In this document: one piece after another, positions 24,801 to 36,800 of the stretch
How positions within the stretch are numbered: the stretch's first letter is position 1
How the letters are laid out: each line of letters opens with the position of its first letter
DNA from: Anniella stebbinsi
Taxonomy: Eukaryota > Chordata > Lepidosauria > Squamata > Anniellidae
Assembly (NCBI GenBank): GCA_029215795.1
Contig: JARDYH010000003.1
Location: forward strand, 176,526,382 to 176,590,381
Length of the DNA: 64,000 nt
Direction of reading: 5' to 3'
The notes under the pieces: generated by a model
What the model saw: the letters and a program-made list of their open reading frames with translations, nothing else
Database searches by the model: none
What the model was told of the DNA's origin: nothing
Program-made: the position numbers and the translations under genes

Positions 24801-27800
24801 TGCATCCCGCCCAACAGCCCCATAACCAACCTCTGCGCCGAAGAGCCCTTTGGCGTTGGACAATGCGCCCTGCTCGGTGCCTGTTGGACCTGTAGGGTGC
24901 TGCCATCTCGACTGGTTGTGGCTGCAATGGGGGGAGATAGGGCCAGGAACGAGAGGCATCCAGGGTGTGCAACATTGTAGCACAGGGATGCTGATGGACA
25001 TAGCCTTGAGCGTCTAGACCAGGCCGAGGGAGGCGCCGGCCAGAGGGATCGGGATCTAAAGGGGCCTTATCGCGTATAGGGGTGGGGGCAAACCTACAAC
25101 TGCATATCCCTATGGTCCCTTGGCGGATGGGTCTAGGGACCTGTAGGATAACCGTGCCTTAGGCCATGTCACCCTGGGAGGGTCTGTCAACCCCCTCCTC
25201 GTCCTCCTCTCCCTCTTCGTTGGTGTCAGGTGGGATGTCGTGGCCCCTCTTCGGGCGGCCGCCTATGCTCCGCTGCTCCTGCCCTCCGGCCGCCCCCCCA
25301 GCCTTCCCTGAGGCACCTGCTGCTGCCGATGCCGAACGTGGGGCCCGATATGGTGTGGCCATTGGTGGGGGCAAGTACTGCTGTTGCTGCGGCGCCGCCA
25401 TGTATCCGTATAGCCCCATGTAGGGAGCAGGCTGCGGGGGCCCATGGTAGGCGCCCCGGAATGATTGGGTGAGCTCCCTGAGCACCTCGGTTTGGTGGTC
25501 GATGGCTGCTGTGCGCTCCCGCATGCCTCGATCGATGATGGCATCGGTGGCCACCATGGCCTCGGTCATCCCGGTAACATGGCGCTCCAGACCTATACGC
25601 ACGTCCCTCCCCGCCTCCCGTGTGGCTTGGGCGCACTCTTCCACGGCTTGAGTGGCTGTCCGCGTGGCCCACACGGTAAGGACGCGCTCCTTGGTGTGCC
25701 TAGCCTCCTCCTCGGCCGCCATGCGCGTGAACAGGTCGTGGATGCGCTCCCCAGTTGTCTCCGTGACCGTGACCAACTCCCTCGCCACCTGCAGCCGGTC
25801 TGCCCTGTGCCTGTTGCGCATACGGACACACCTCTGCGCGTTGGTCAGGGGACAGGCTTCTTTGGCCGCAGCCGCACCGTGCTCGCCTACGTGTGGTGGC
25901 GGCGGCTCCTCCTCCTCCAAGGGGGCTGCTCCCTCCATCAGCTCATCCTCCGGCTGTGGAGGCCCCTCGATCTCCTGCTCGAGCATGGCCTCCCCGGCCT
26001 CGAGCTCCGCATCCAACGGCGCCTCCGCTTCCATCGCCTCCATCTCCACGTAGGTTTCATCGGTGGCCTGTGTGTCGATGTCCAGCAGCTCTTCCTGAGA
26101 CGGTGACAGTTCTGGCTCCAGCACTTCGCCCACCTGTTGCTCCACGAGCTGCTCCATTTCGTCCTGGTCCTCCTGTGACACTGGCCCCGTCTCCGTCACG
26201 ACATCCAGGATCCCGCTAGGGAATCCCTGCACCATAGTTGCGTGTTTCGAGTACCCCAGCCGCGTACGTGGTGCTGGCACTGGCCGTGACGCTCGCCCTG
26301 AGGTGGCAGCCACGTTCCCCTTCACGAGAGTCGCCCTCGGACGTGACGGTCCTGGCTCTTGCTCCTCCTGCTGGGTCTCTGGCACCAGGGGGTCGGGTGC
26401 AGGGTCCTCTACTTGCATGTCCGCACAGATGAGCCATAGGAAGTCCGTGGGGCTGCTGCTGCTGGAGGAGGCTGGCGTGGGGGAGATGCTCCTTGAGGTG
26501 GTGGCTGTCCTGGGCGGCATGGGTAGCAGCCTTGTAAGCACCGGTGGGCTTTCGGATGCTGCGGGGCGGCTCATTGGCCTCGCCTTTGTCGGCCATACTT
26601 CGGCTGATGTCTTCAGAACTTTCTTGGGGGGGGGCGCGGCGGCTGCTTTCGGGCCTTTCTTGGGGGGCGGCTGCTGCTTTCGGGCCTTTCTTGGGGGGGC
26701 ACGGCTGATGACTGTGGGGCAGTCTTGGCAGGGGGTTTGGTTGCAGCTTTCTTGGCTGTCTTGGCAGGGGGTTTGGGCGCAGCTTTCTTGGCTGTCTTGG
26801 CAGGGGGGTTGGGCGCAGCTTTCTCGGCTGTCTTGGCAGGGGGGTTGGGCGCAGCCTTCATGGCTGTCTTGGCAGGGGGTGCGGCTGCTCCCTTCTCGGC
26901 TGTCCTGCTGGGGTGGGTTGGCCGTGGGGTGTCCGTCCTTGCCGGCGGCTCCTGTTTCCGTGGGGGGGGGGCCTCCTCCCGTTTTGCCCCTTGGTCCAGC
27001 CGTGCTTGTTGACGTGTGCGCAGCGGCTCGTTGGTGGCAACCCCACTGCCCGCCGTGTGTCCCGGGACGATGTCGTGGCGCTCCAACAGCAGGTGTGACA
27101 GTTCGTCATAGAAGGGCATGGTGCGTGGCTGGGTGCCGGTTCTTTTATTGTGGGTGACGATCTCCTTGAACTTCCTTTTGAGTCCGTGGAACTTGTCCTT
27201 GCATTGCTTGCCGTTGCGGTCGTGTCCTTGTTCCTGCATTTTCTTGGCGAGCCAAGGGTAGAGCTGATCGTGCCTGGCTGTGGCTATGATCCTCCTGGCT
27301 TCCGGGCTTCCCCAGAGCTCAATGAAGTGCCCGATCTCTTCCTCGGACCAGTGTTGCGCTCTGCGTCTTTCCTGGGGGTCCTGGCTGCTCCCCTCTTCAG
27401 GAGATTGTGAGCCGGAGTCCTCAGCCGGGTCTTCCCGAGCCCCCTCTCCCTCTGGCTCCATGTTGGCGACGGGTGTGTGTTTCGGTGGTGACGGTGGTCT
27501 TTGTCGTGGGCTGCCTTTCCCCGTCCCGTGTGGTTGTGTGTTGGTGGGTGCTGGTGGGCTGTTGTGCTTGCTGTGAATGTGCCCTGTGCGTAGGCGTTGA
27601 TGTCTTTGGTGGCCGGGGCCGCTTCGTGTCCTTGGGATTGTTGTGCATGCCTTCATTGGTTTTCCACAACATCCGCAGGTGGCTGGCTGTCGCCCATGGG
27701 CACCCATTGCCTAGGCATTTCGTGCGTCTTGGAGATGTGCGTGGCCTTCGCTCGTTGTCCAGCCGTGTTGGGCGGATGAGGGGGGGCTCTCTGGTCGCCG

Positions 27801-30800
27801 CTTCCCCTGCCCTCGTCCTTCTGGGTGATGCGAGGGTGGAGGTGGCGGTGCAGTGGGGGGTCTACTTTGGATAGGTTGTTGTTCTCCCTGTTGGTGTGGG
27901 GGGGGCTGCCTCTTGCTCCAGGGCACCTGGGTTTTTTCGTTATTCCGTCTCCCCCTCCCCCCTTGGCCATAGTTCCCTTCTGGTGCGCTTCCCTTTCCGT
28001 TTGGGTAACTGCCTGGGCATCCTGCGTGAGTGCTTGCAGGAGCTGGCCCCTTGTTGAGCTCCGTGCCGGCTACCTGGTTGCTATGGCGGCACTACCAGCA
28101 GTCTGTTGTGAGCGTGCCTGAGCGGCTGCCCACTTTCTGCCGCTCTTGCCGCTATCCTCTATAGTCTTTTGTGTTAAGGTACACACCTTAGTTGTTTAAC
28201 CCATGCACCTCTTGAGGCTGAATTCGGACGACACGTTAGTCAATTGACTAACTTTTAAACAACTCGCAAGCGAGTTGTTTAACTCAGTTGTTTAAAACTC
28301 CAACTTAACCAACCGTGGGTTGTTTATCCATTGTGTGGCTGAATTCGGACGACACGTTGAGCTAACCAACTGACGGTTGTTTAATTTAACAACTGTTGCT
28401 TAACGTGTCATCCAAATTGAGCCAGTGAGTCAGGAGACCCTGCTGAATAGTGAAACAGAGGGGTGTGGGAAGCGCCAATGCAAACTCTCCTGCTTTTGTT
28501 TCTCCTGGGTTGGAGCAATAATGATGGGGTTGGTGTGTAGCCCTGCCTCTGTCCTTTAGCCGCTTCTCATGATGCTGTGATCTGTTCTACAATTAATGTC
28601 ATGTCTTACAATATCCTGAAAGCAACAGGATGAGCTTTTAAGGTAAAGGCGTGGGTAGATAAATTTTGCCAGCAGCTATGAGTAGTAGGAGCAAAGGGAC
28701 CTTTTACAGGGGAAGGGGTTTCGCCCAGCAGCTGTGGTAGGCAGAATTTATTGTTAAAGTCAGTGGCACGTTCCTTTTCTTTTAAATATTGAAATATATA
28801 GGTTAGGATCCAATGTGTCGCAGCACTACAACTAATGACATTGCACTAGCATAAACCAACACTAGCGCAATGTCATTAGTGCTTACTAGAGCAACGGGGA
28901 AAAGTGGCAAACAGGGCTAGAGCTCCAGCACCATTGGAAATTACCATTTTATGCACATCAGTACCGGTGCATTCAGATGCGCCTCCACCCTGAAGAAGCA
29001 GTTGCAGCAAATGCAAGTGGTTGGGATTCCTGTTACAGTCAAAGGGATGATCTGATGAAACCCCCTGTTTTCCATTCATGGGGTGAATAGATATTGAATA
29101 AGTTCCACTCAAGAGAACTAGTGCTAGTCTTTGCGAAAATTATTGTCCTGAAGCATCCAATTGAAAGAAACATTGCACATGTAATGTTTTTTCAGAACTA
29201 GCTTTCACAGCAGCAACAACTAGGACTTCTCCTTTTTAAAGCAAGGGTGAGAAAAAGTCCAAAAATAGGACACTAAAACTCATGTTTGTGTCCCCAGCAA
29301 ATAAGGTAGTGATGCACATCCAGAGCATCAGTGTCATCTTAGCATACATATGGCATACACACAGTTTAAGCACCATCTATTATAGGTATTCCCTCTATAA
29401 GATTGTACCAATATTGCATTTGAAGCATATGTAGATAAAGATGGTACTGATGATGCATAATGTCATCATTTGTTGAGGGATTTTCCAGTGTTGGGGTGTG
29501 TGTGTGTGTGTATGTGTGACATCAATCGCACAATTTATTGATTTGTTACATTTCTATACCGCCCAATAGCTAAAGCTCTGCAAAACAGGTCTGTAGTCTG
29601 CTTATTCTTTGTTTAAAGTAGGCTGACCATATGAAAAGGAGGACAGGGCTCCTGTAACTTTAACAGTTGTAGAGAAAAGGGAATTTCAGCCAGTGTCATT
29701 TGTATGCAATTAGTTCCTGGTGAAACTCCCTCTTCATCATAGCAGTTAAAGTTGCAGAGGCCCTGGCTTCTTTTGTATATGGTCACTCTAGTATAGTGCC
29801 TGCAACTTTAACTGTTGTGATGAAGAGGGAATATCACCAGGAACTAATTGCATACAAATGATACTGGCTGAAATTCCCTTTTCTCTACAACTGTTAAAGT
29901 TACAGGAGCCCTGTCCTCCTTTTCATATGGTCAGCCTATTTAAAGTCAAGCATTTAGGATCTTTGTTCTTTTAAAATCAATTTAACTCCAAATTATATAC
30001 TGTAATTTGGAGTGTCATCACACAGGGGAAAATTGTGTTTGCGTACTGTCGCTTCTCCGCACTTCCTCATTCTTCCCGGAGGGGAAGGAGGAAGTAAACA
30101 AAGACCACGTGGCCCATTCAGAGGCTTTTATCACGTTGCTTTTCCTTAACACAGCAGGAGATCGTGGAACATTCCGTTTCTTTAAAAAGGCAGTTTAAAA
30201 GGAGTCTATTTTGCTACGGAAAACTGAGCGGAAGGAGCAGGAGGAGCACAGGAGGCGGATGTCGTCGTCTAAAGGACACGCGCACATCCGTAAGCGGGCA
30301 GCAGCGTGTGTGTGATAAAACTCTCGTCTGATAAACCTTATAATGTCCATCTACAGTCAAAACAGCAACTCTCAGCATTTCAATTTCAGCACAACTATCA
30401 TTTTATAAGCATCCCAAATACTATGATGAAATAATTTTACAAATTCATATATAAAGTGATCATAATGCCTTTAAAAATAGAATTTAATAAATTTAATGTT
30501 CTCTATTGTGTCTTTCTTACCTCCATTTTCTTTTTTGCTTGTTCTGTAAGCTCTGCTCTTCTTTTGGCAATCAGCTCCTCCTGTTAATAAAAGATCTCAC
30601 AGTATGTCTTTTATATTTTTTCAACAACCGACATAACAAAATTCAATTCAATTCCTCTCCCCCATTGATGAGTAAGGATTACAATGAAGGTTAACTTTTA
30701 GAGCAACCCCTTTGAAAACCAACTCAGGTCGTGTGATATACATATCGCATTCCTCTTGTACCATTGCATTGTGTGAAATCATTTTAATGTTGAACAAGAC

Positions 30801-33800
30801 AAGCAATTATCAGTCCCTGCCATCAGTCCCTGCCTGGCTTAAGCACTTATCCACAGTAAGTGTTTATAATACAAACTCAAGTGGAGACATCTTAGATGGG
30901 AGTGATATAAATACAAAATGGCAAGAGCAGGACTGGAGAAAGAGCAAAGATGGGAAGGGAAAGAACCATTGGACAAAAGACAGATAAATGATCCAAGAGT
31001 TGTAATCATCCACAGTGTTTACCTTGGTCTATAAATATAAAATATAGTAAGGTTTTTTTTTTACATTCAGTTTGCTGGTGTGATATGACACATATCCCGA
31101 TCCAGGTTGTCTAATCTGGTCTAAGTCTGCAACCCTATATATATTCACCTGGGAGTATGTTCCATTGAATATAATGGGACTTAGATGGCAGTACCGGCTC
31201 CAGATTTTTGTGGGCACTTGGGCAAGGCCACTCCCTCCGTGAGTCTACCTTCTCACCAGCTGCTATTGCTCCTCATCCCCTTTTCCTCGTTCCTACCACT
31301 TACGTGCTTGGCAGGCAGAGAGTCAGTGAGCAAGTAGGCAGTGGTATCTCCTGCTCCTCCTTTTCACCACCACCATTGCCTGGGTCAGAGCAAGAGGCAG
31401 GTGAATAACCAAGTTGCAAAGGTGAAGAGGATGAGTAAATCCAGGGGGATCTTGTCAGTGGGCCTCTGCTCGATGCCCAACCATGACTACCCTTGATGCC
31501 ATCCCTGGTAAAGATGCATAGGATTACACTGCAATTGGTGTTCGCCGAGGCCCCCTTCTAGATGGGCAGCTTGAATTACTATACACTTACAGCAAGTTAG
31601 TTAAAGCCAGGCGAGGCCATGCCTCATTTCTCTCATGTGGTTCCAGATGCCAGACTAATGCTCGGTAGGCTATTTATGATACCTGCATGCAATAAGATTT
31701 ACCCATCCATGGTTTAGTGCTGTTCTAGCTGATCCAATACATTCTTTTTTAAAAAAATATTATACCCCAGCAATTCACCTTGATTTAAAATTCATAACAT
31801 ATTCATTTTAGGCCATAAGATTGCAAAGCAGGGTTGTTATGCAGTTCTTGTTTATGCATTGTATAGTGCCTAGCTTTTGTTAGATGCTTAATAAATAATA
31901 AAACTTACTCTTAACTTTGCCTTCAGTTCTTTCTCCTGCTGCTTCTTCTCCATTTTTTTAGCTTGTTTCTCTTGCCATTTTTGCACCCTCATGGGAAGAA
32001 TGCGATCAGAAATGTCGTCTTCGTCAGCTTCAAGGAAGACCGCAACATCGGGACAAAGTGAATGATCTGCTAAATACTGAACCTCCTCACCAGTTCGGGG
32101 GAAACCATCCAGGACAAACCCTGTAGATCTAAATGAAAACAATCATTGAAAAATAAAAATAACAATCAATATTCCGTGGATCCATGCACAAACACTGAAC
32201 GGCAAAAATGCCATTCTTCCTTAATGGACAAGGGATTGGCATAGCTGGATGGAGAGGGCCTGTAGAATTTTATTTTTTAAAAAAGAAATTACTTCTATGA
32301 ATTACTGATCCTCCAGAAATGCAAATATGTGGCAAAATACTATGTTAGTCAATGTAGCTAGTGGTATTAAAGCCAGAACTGTTGGTGATTTGTTCTATTT
32401 TATTGCTTTAGAATATGGATTACTATTATGTTTAAGAGGCTTACTAAGTATGTGCTTGTGTATTCTTTTGCAGAAGGGTTTAGTGACTATTATGCAGTTC
32501 CATAGCTCAGTGGCTTTAGGTCAGACAAAGGCCAAGATCTATTTCAGGCTTGTCCAAGGATTGCTGACATTTTTATTTTGAAAACAGAATACCATAATGA
32601 TGCTCCATATGATATGTTGGACCTAGGGCATTGGTAGTGCAATCTCATACATTTCTATATAAGAATACATTAGTGAAACACTTATTAATAGAGATCTAAA
32701 AAAACGATTTTACACATTTGTTAAAAAAAACTGAAGCTTGAGCAGTGTAGATGTGCAGAAAATTTTGAAATTATGAAAACGTTCAGAGCTTGAGCTTTAA
32801 CAACAAAACAGTATGTTTATTTGCTTCATGCCAAACAATTTCCTATTGATCTACGGGTCAGTACCGGTTTATTTGCTCTATGCCAAACAGTGCCTAAAAT
32901 CATGTGTTTTCAACCTGAAATTTAAAGGAATGCTAAATTATCTTTTTAAAAAGAACATCCTTTTTCCTTTTCACCTTTGCCATTTTATTTGTGTACCAGA
33001 CAGATTTTGCTCATTTTTGTGTTGTTTTCACTTAAACATAAAACAAAAAAAACAGGATTCAGTTTCGGCTGGGAGTATCAGACCAATTAAAATATTTTTT
33101 TATTTGTTTTTTCCCATTGCCCCACCCAGTTCATTTGTGTACCAGAGCAAACTGAATCATTTTTGTTTTGTTTTCACTTTTGAAAAAAGAAGTCCAGTGC
33201 CAGTTTTCTGTACCAGACTGATTTATACTAATATTCATTTACCCCTAACATTGTCTTCCCAGAAGTATTAAAGTAGATTTATTTTAAAATTTTATTTTAA
33301 GTTTAATGAGTCAGTTTATTTAAAAATACATCAGAGGATCCCATGTAAAGTTGTTCCAGTCGCAAGGGAAAAGGCCAAATTTTTCTTCATTCAGTCGTTC
33401 TCAGACTACTAGTGCCCACGGCGACACGGGCCTTTACACTAGTCTATTCAGAAGTAAGTGTTACTGAATCCAGTGAGACTTACTCCTGTGCAAGTGTGTA
33501 TAGCACTGCAGCCTAAAAGCCATATATAGATAAAAAAGAGTGGGATCATTTTAGATACATAGGTTACCGAAATGGTTCCTTCATCCACCAGTCAAGAACA
33601 ATACTGTCAAGCACTTCCATGGGGAGAGGTTCGTTATCTATTATGTTTGCTTTGATTGCTTCTTCTTCATCTGTTAATTGTGTTTCTTTCTGTTAAAATG
33701 ATCCAAAATACATGTAAAAACCTGATCTCTCCAAAATGACAACATAGTTTAGAACTATAATTTAATGGATCATGCATAATTCATTCTCTTTACTCAATGT

Positions 33801-36800
33801 TTTGCTTTAATTACAAAATGCCTTTGTTTAAATTCTGTTACATAATATTTTTCATATGGGGGGGAACAAGGTAATTAAATATCTTAATTCCGCATTCCCA
33901 AGAGATGCATTATGGGGTGAGTATATACATGGGGAGTGTTTATATGACAACACTTTGTTCGCTGATTCCCTCAAACCTCCGCAGCATTGCTGCTGCGAGA
34001 TGGAATCAAGAAAGCTAGACAGCAGGAGGGAGAGTGGGGTATCCAGCCAGGAAAAACCTCTGTGCTGGCAGCCATTTGGTTTGCTAAGCCCATCCCCTGT
34101 CCTGAGTTCATGGGCTTACCCTGCACTGGGATCCACCCTAGGAACGCCCTCGAACTGAAGCCACCACAGACAGACAAAAGAAACAATGTGGTGGCATCGG
34201 AGCAATAGGAAAAGTTACAGTAAAATGACACCGCAAAAAAGCGCAGTTTCAGGGGCTGCAAGTTGGGGGCTGCGATGTGGCTGCAAGTTGGTAGCTGCAT
34301 CATATAAACAATGCAGCCCTACTACGCAGCCACTATGGGGTTAATAGAGCGTATAGACAAAAATCTAGTCTACTCTTCAGCTATTTACAAGTAAATCCAG
34401 TCTACTCTCCAGCTATTTACAAGATTAGTTGAGAAACTTTTGTTTTTTGAAAAGAACAGATTAAATCTTTTCAAGGAACTGAATTATTTTTCATTTAGCT
34501 CTCATTGGGGAAAAATCGGATTACTTTAAACATGGTGGGAATACAGAGGCAGTGAGTTAATTGCTTTAATCTGCTAAAGTTTTGTTTTGTACTGGTTCTA
34601 AGAGTTGATTTACACCTACACATTTGATGACTGCACTATCAAGTGATGCCTTCCATATGAGAATGAGCCATCCCAAATCAAACATCAACAATAAAGCTTT
34701 CACCTGAAACACAATGGATCGGATCCAGATATCTGTGAATGGAGTTCTATTCATGAAGTACTCCTGCTCATGGAAGGAGACAGGGATGACATTTGCCAAT
34801 TCCCTTTCCTTTGTAACCCTTGAGGCTCCAAAAATCTGCTCTGGGGGTTTGGGGGACCCTGGGAAACATCATGAGAAGTGGCACAGGAGGCTGAAGGGGG
34901 AAATTAGCAAAGATTGCTTCCCTCCTTCTGTTTGTGGAAGCCTCCACTTGATCGCAGTCCTTTCTGTGAATGAAAGGAGCAGATTTTGGGGAGTGGGTAT
35001 GAGAAGGGAGCTGCAGGGGGAGGGGAAACCCATTCCACTGGTAGACAGGCACCTTTGGATCTCACCCTGTGTAAACTGGCATTGAATATCTAGCTCTCCC
35101 TTGGAAAACTATTAAGGAATGCTACTATTACCTCTTGAGTTCGCTTACTGTCCTCTTCACTCTCATGTTCCATTTCACGTGTACTGTCAGGGACAGTTGG
35201 AGCGGATTCGCTCATTTCCTGCATTGCAGCTGAGGCATCTTCTTCTTCTTCTTCATCATCATCTTCTGGACTAACTCTCTTTCCCGTTTTGATCATGATC
35301 AATTCCTGTAGGCGTTCTTCAAACTGAATGTGGAAAATGCCTAGTTTGTCTGCTAACCATCGAGCGCAGACTGTTTTACCTGCTCCATGTGACCCTAAGA
35401 GACATATCCTTACAGGGGGAGCCTAAAAAATAAAAAAAGTCAGTTTAACTGTCTGGATTTTAAAAGAGCAGGATTCTGCTGAATAAGGTTACAGCTGAAT
35501 ACTTTGTTTATGAGTCTGAGTTATTTCGCAGGGAACAATTGCTTGACAGTATAAATTCCAGTATTGGTTAAAAAAAAAAAGAATTAAATACAGAAAACAA
35601 TAAAATCACTCAATATATTCCAATTTGCCTCTGCCACTTGAATTGTCTTTCTCCCTTTCCATTATTCAACCCAATCTCACACCTTTCTCCTTCGGAAAAG
35701 AGGAACTTCATCCAAATTCACTTAACAAAGATATTAAAATATGTAAACAGAATTATAAATCATAATAATAGGAGCACAATTAGATTCTTATGCAACATAA
35801 TGAAAAAGAGGAACATCATGTACGCTCCCTTGGGCCCCATGGAGGAAAGGTGGGATATAAATGTAACAAACAAACAAATAGAAGATAAATAGATATCTAT
35901 TTTTTTAATTTGTTACATTTATATCCCACCTTTCCTCCAAGGCAGTGTACATAATCTTTTTCCTCTCCATTTTATCCCCACAATAAACTCTGTGAGGTAG
36001 GTTAGGCGGAGAGTCAGTGACTGGCCCACAGTTACCCAGTGACGCTTCGTGGTGAAGTGAGGACTAGAACCCAGGTCTCCCAAGTCCTAGCACAACACTC
36101 TACCCACTGCACCACACTGACTCTCCTAAACCTCAAGGATATGTCTATGTCTCACACAGCTGGGCTAATGCAGGGCCTGAGGCTGGGGCCTAGCCTAGTA
36201 AACTACCGAGTTGGTGTGCTTAGGCCTCAGAGCCCTCTTCAGCCTTATGGTGGGCAGTATAAAGGCTTTCTTGCCAAGTAGCCAAGTAAAATCTTGTGTT
36301 GGACCAATTTTCATGATATGTGTAGACATCCTGTAAGCTTTGATAAATGACCTTTGCAGTTTCTTAGGGAAAAAGGATTCTATTTACCTGTATTGCCACG
36401 CTCTTGGAAAAGCAGAAATGTTATTAATAATAACTTTTGTGGACAAAATAATACAGAACCACAGTCAATTTTAATCTAGTATCTGTAACACAAATGGAAG
36501 ATTTTGAAAAGATTGCATACTTTTAAGGGCTCATTGTGAGACACATATTCTTCGGGGTTTTCCAAAAATTTATCTCTATTTTCTGGAGTAGAGAAATAAT
36601 AGTATTTTTCTCGGTATTTTGCTCCGTTTTCAGAAACTCCTGGGTAAAGGATAAAGTTTTCTTTCAAAACCACTGGACAAAACTGCTTTGTATCTCCCAT
36701 GTGTCTTTTCCTCTCAGCCATTTTTTCTTCATCCTTAAAATGGCAAAATATTTCTGATAAGGTGCTGAACACTACTCAGACACATGCATATATAATCCAT

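Larger units (their letters stand above)
22062..28423 (-). mobile_element. PIF/Harbinger DNA transposon, 6.4 kb
   Basis: The left end reads GGCTCAATTCGGACGACAC and the right end, inverted, GGCTCAATTTGGATGACAC, with an AGT duplication outside each. The interior is much richer in GC than the flanks. It encodes, all on the minus strand, a SANT/Myb-like protein, an acidic protein and a HARBI1-type DDE transposase, the usual two-protein outfit of Harbinger elements plus one more. It sits in the 9.1 kb AK9 intron between the exons at 30521 and 21371, sense to AK9. A TGA in the transposase and homopolymer frameshifts suggest this copy is no longer fully autonomous. Confidence 0.85.

Noticed and set aside
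25465..26106. 213-codon plus-strand open frame in the Harbinger element
   Set aside because: Antisense of the acidic accessory frame. High GC depresses stops; no recognisable domain.
26303..27157. 284-codon plus-strand open frame with Leu/Gln/Ala repeats
   Set aside because: It is the antisense of the SANT/Myb tail repeats in GC-rich DNA; the repetitive peptide mirrors the 36 bp units and has no domain.
32813..33271. 152-codon plus-strand open frame in an AK9 intron
   Set aside because: Composition follows T-rich DNA (Phe/Leu/Cys), with an internal sequence duplication and no domain.
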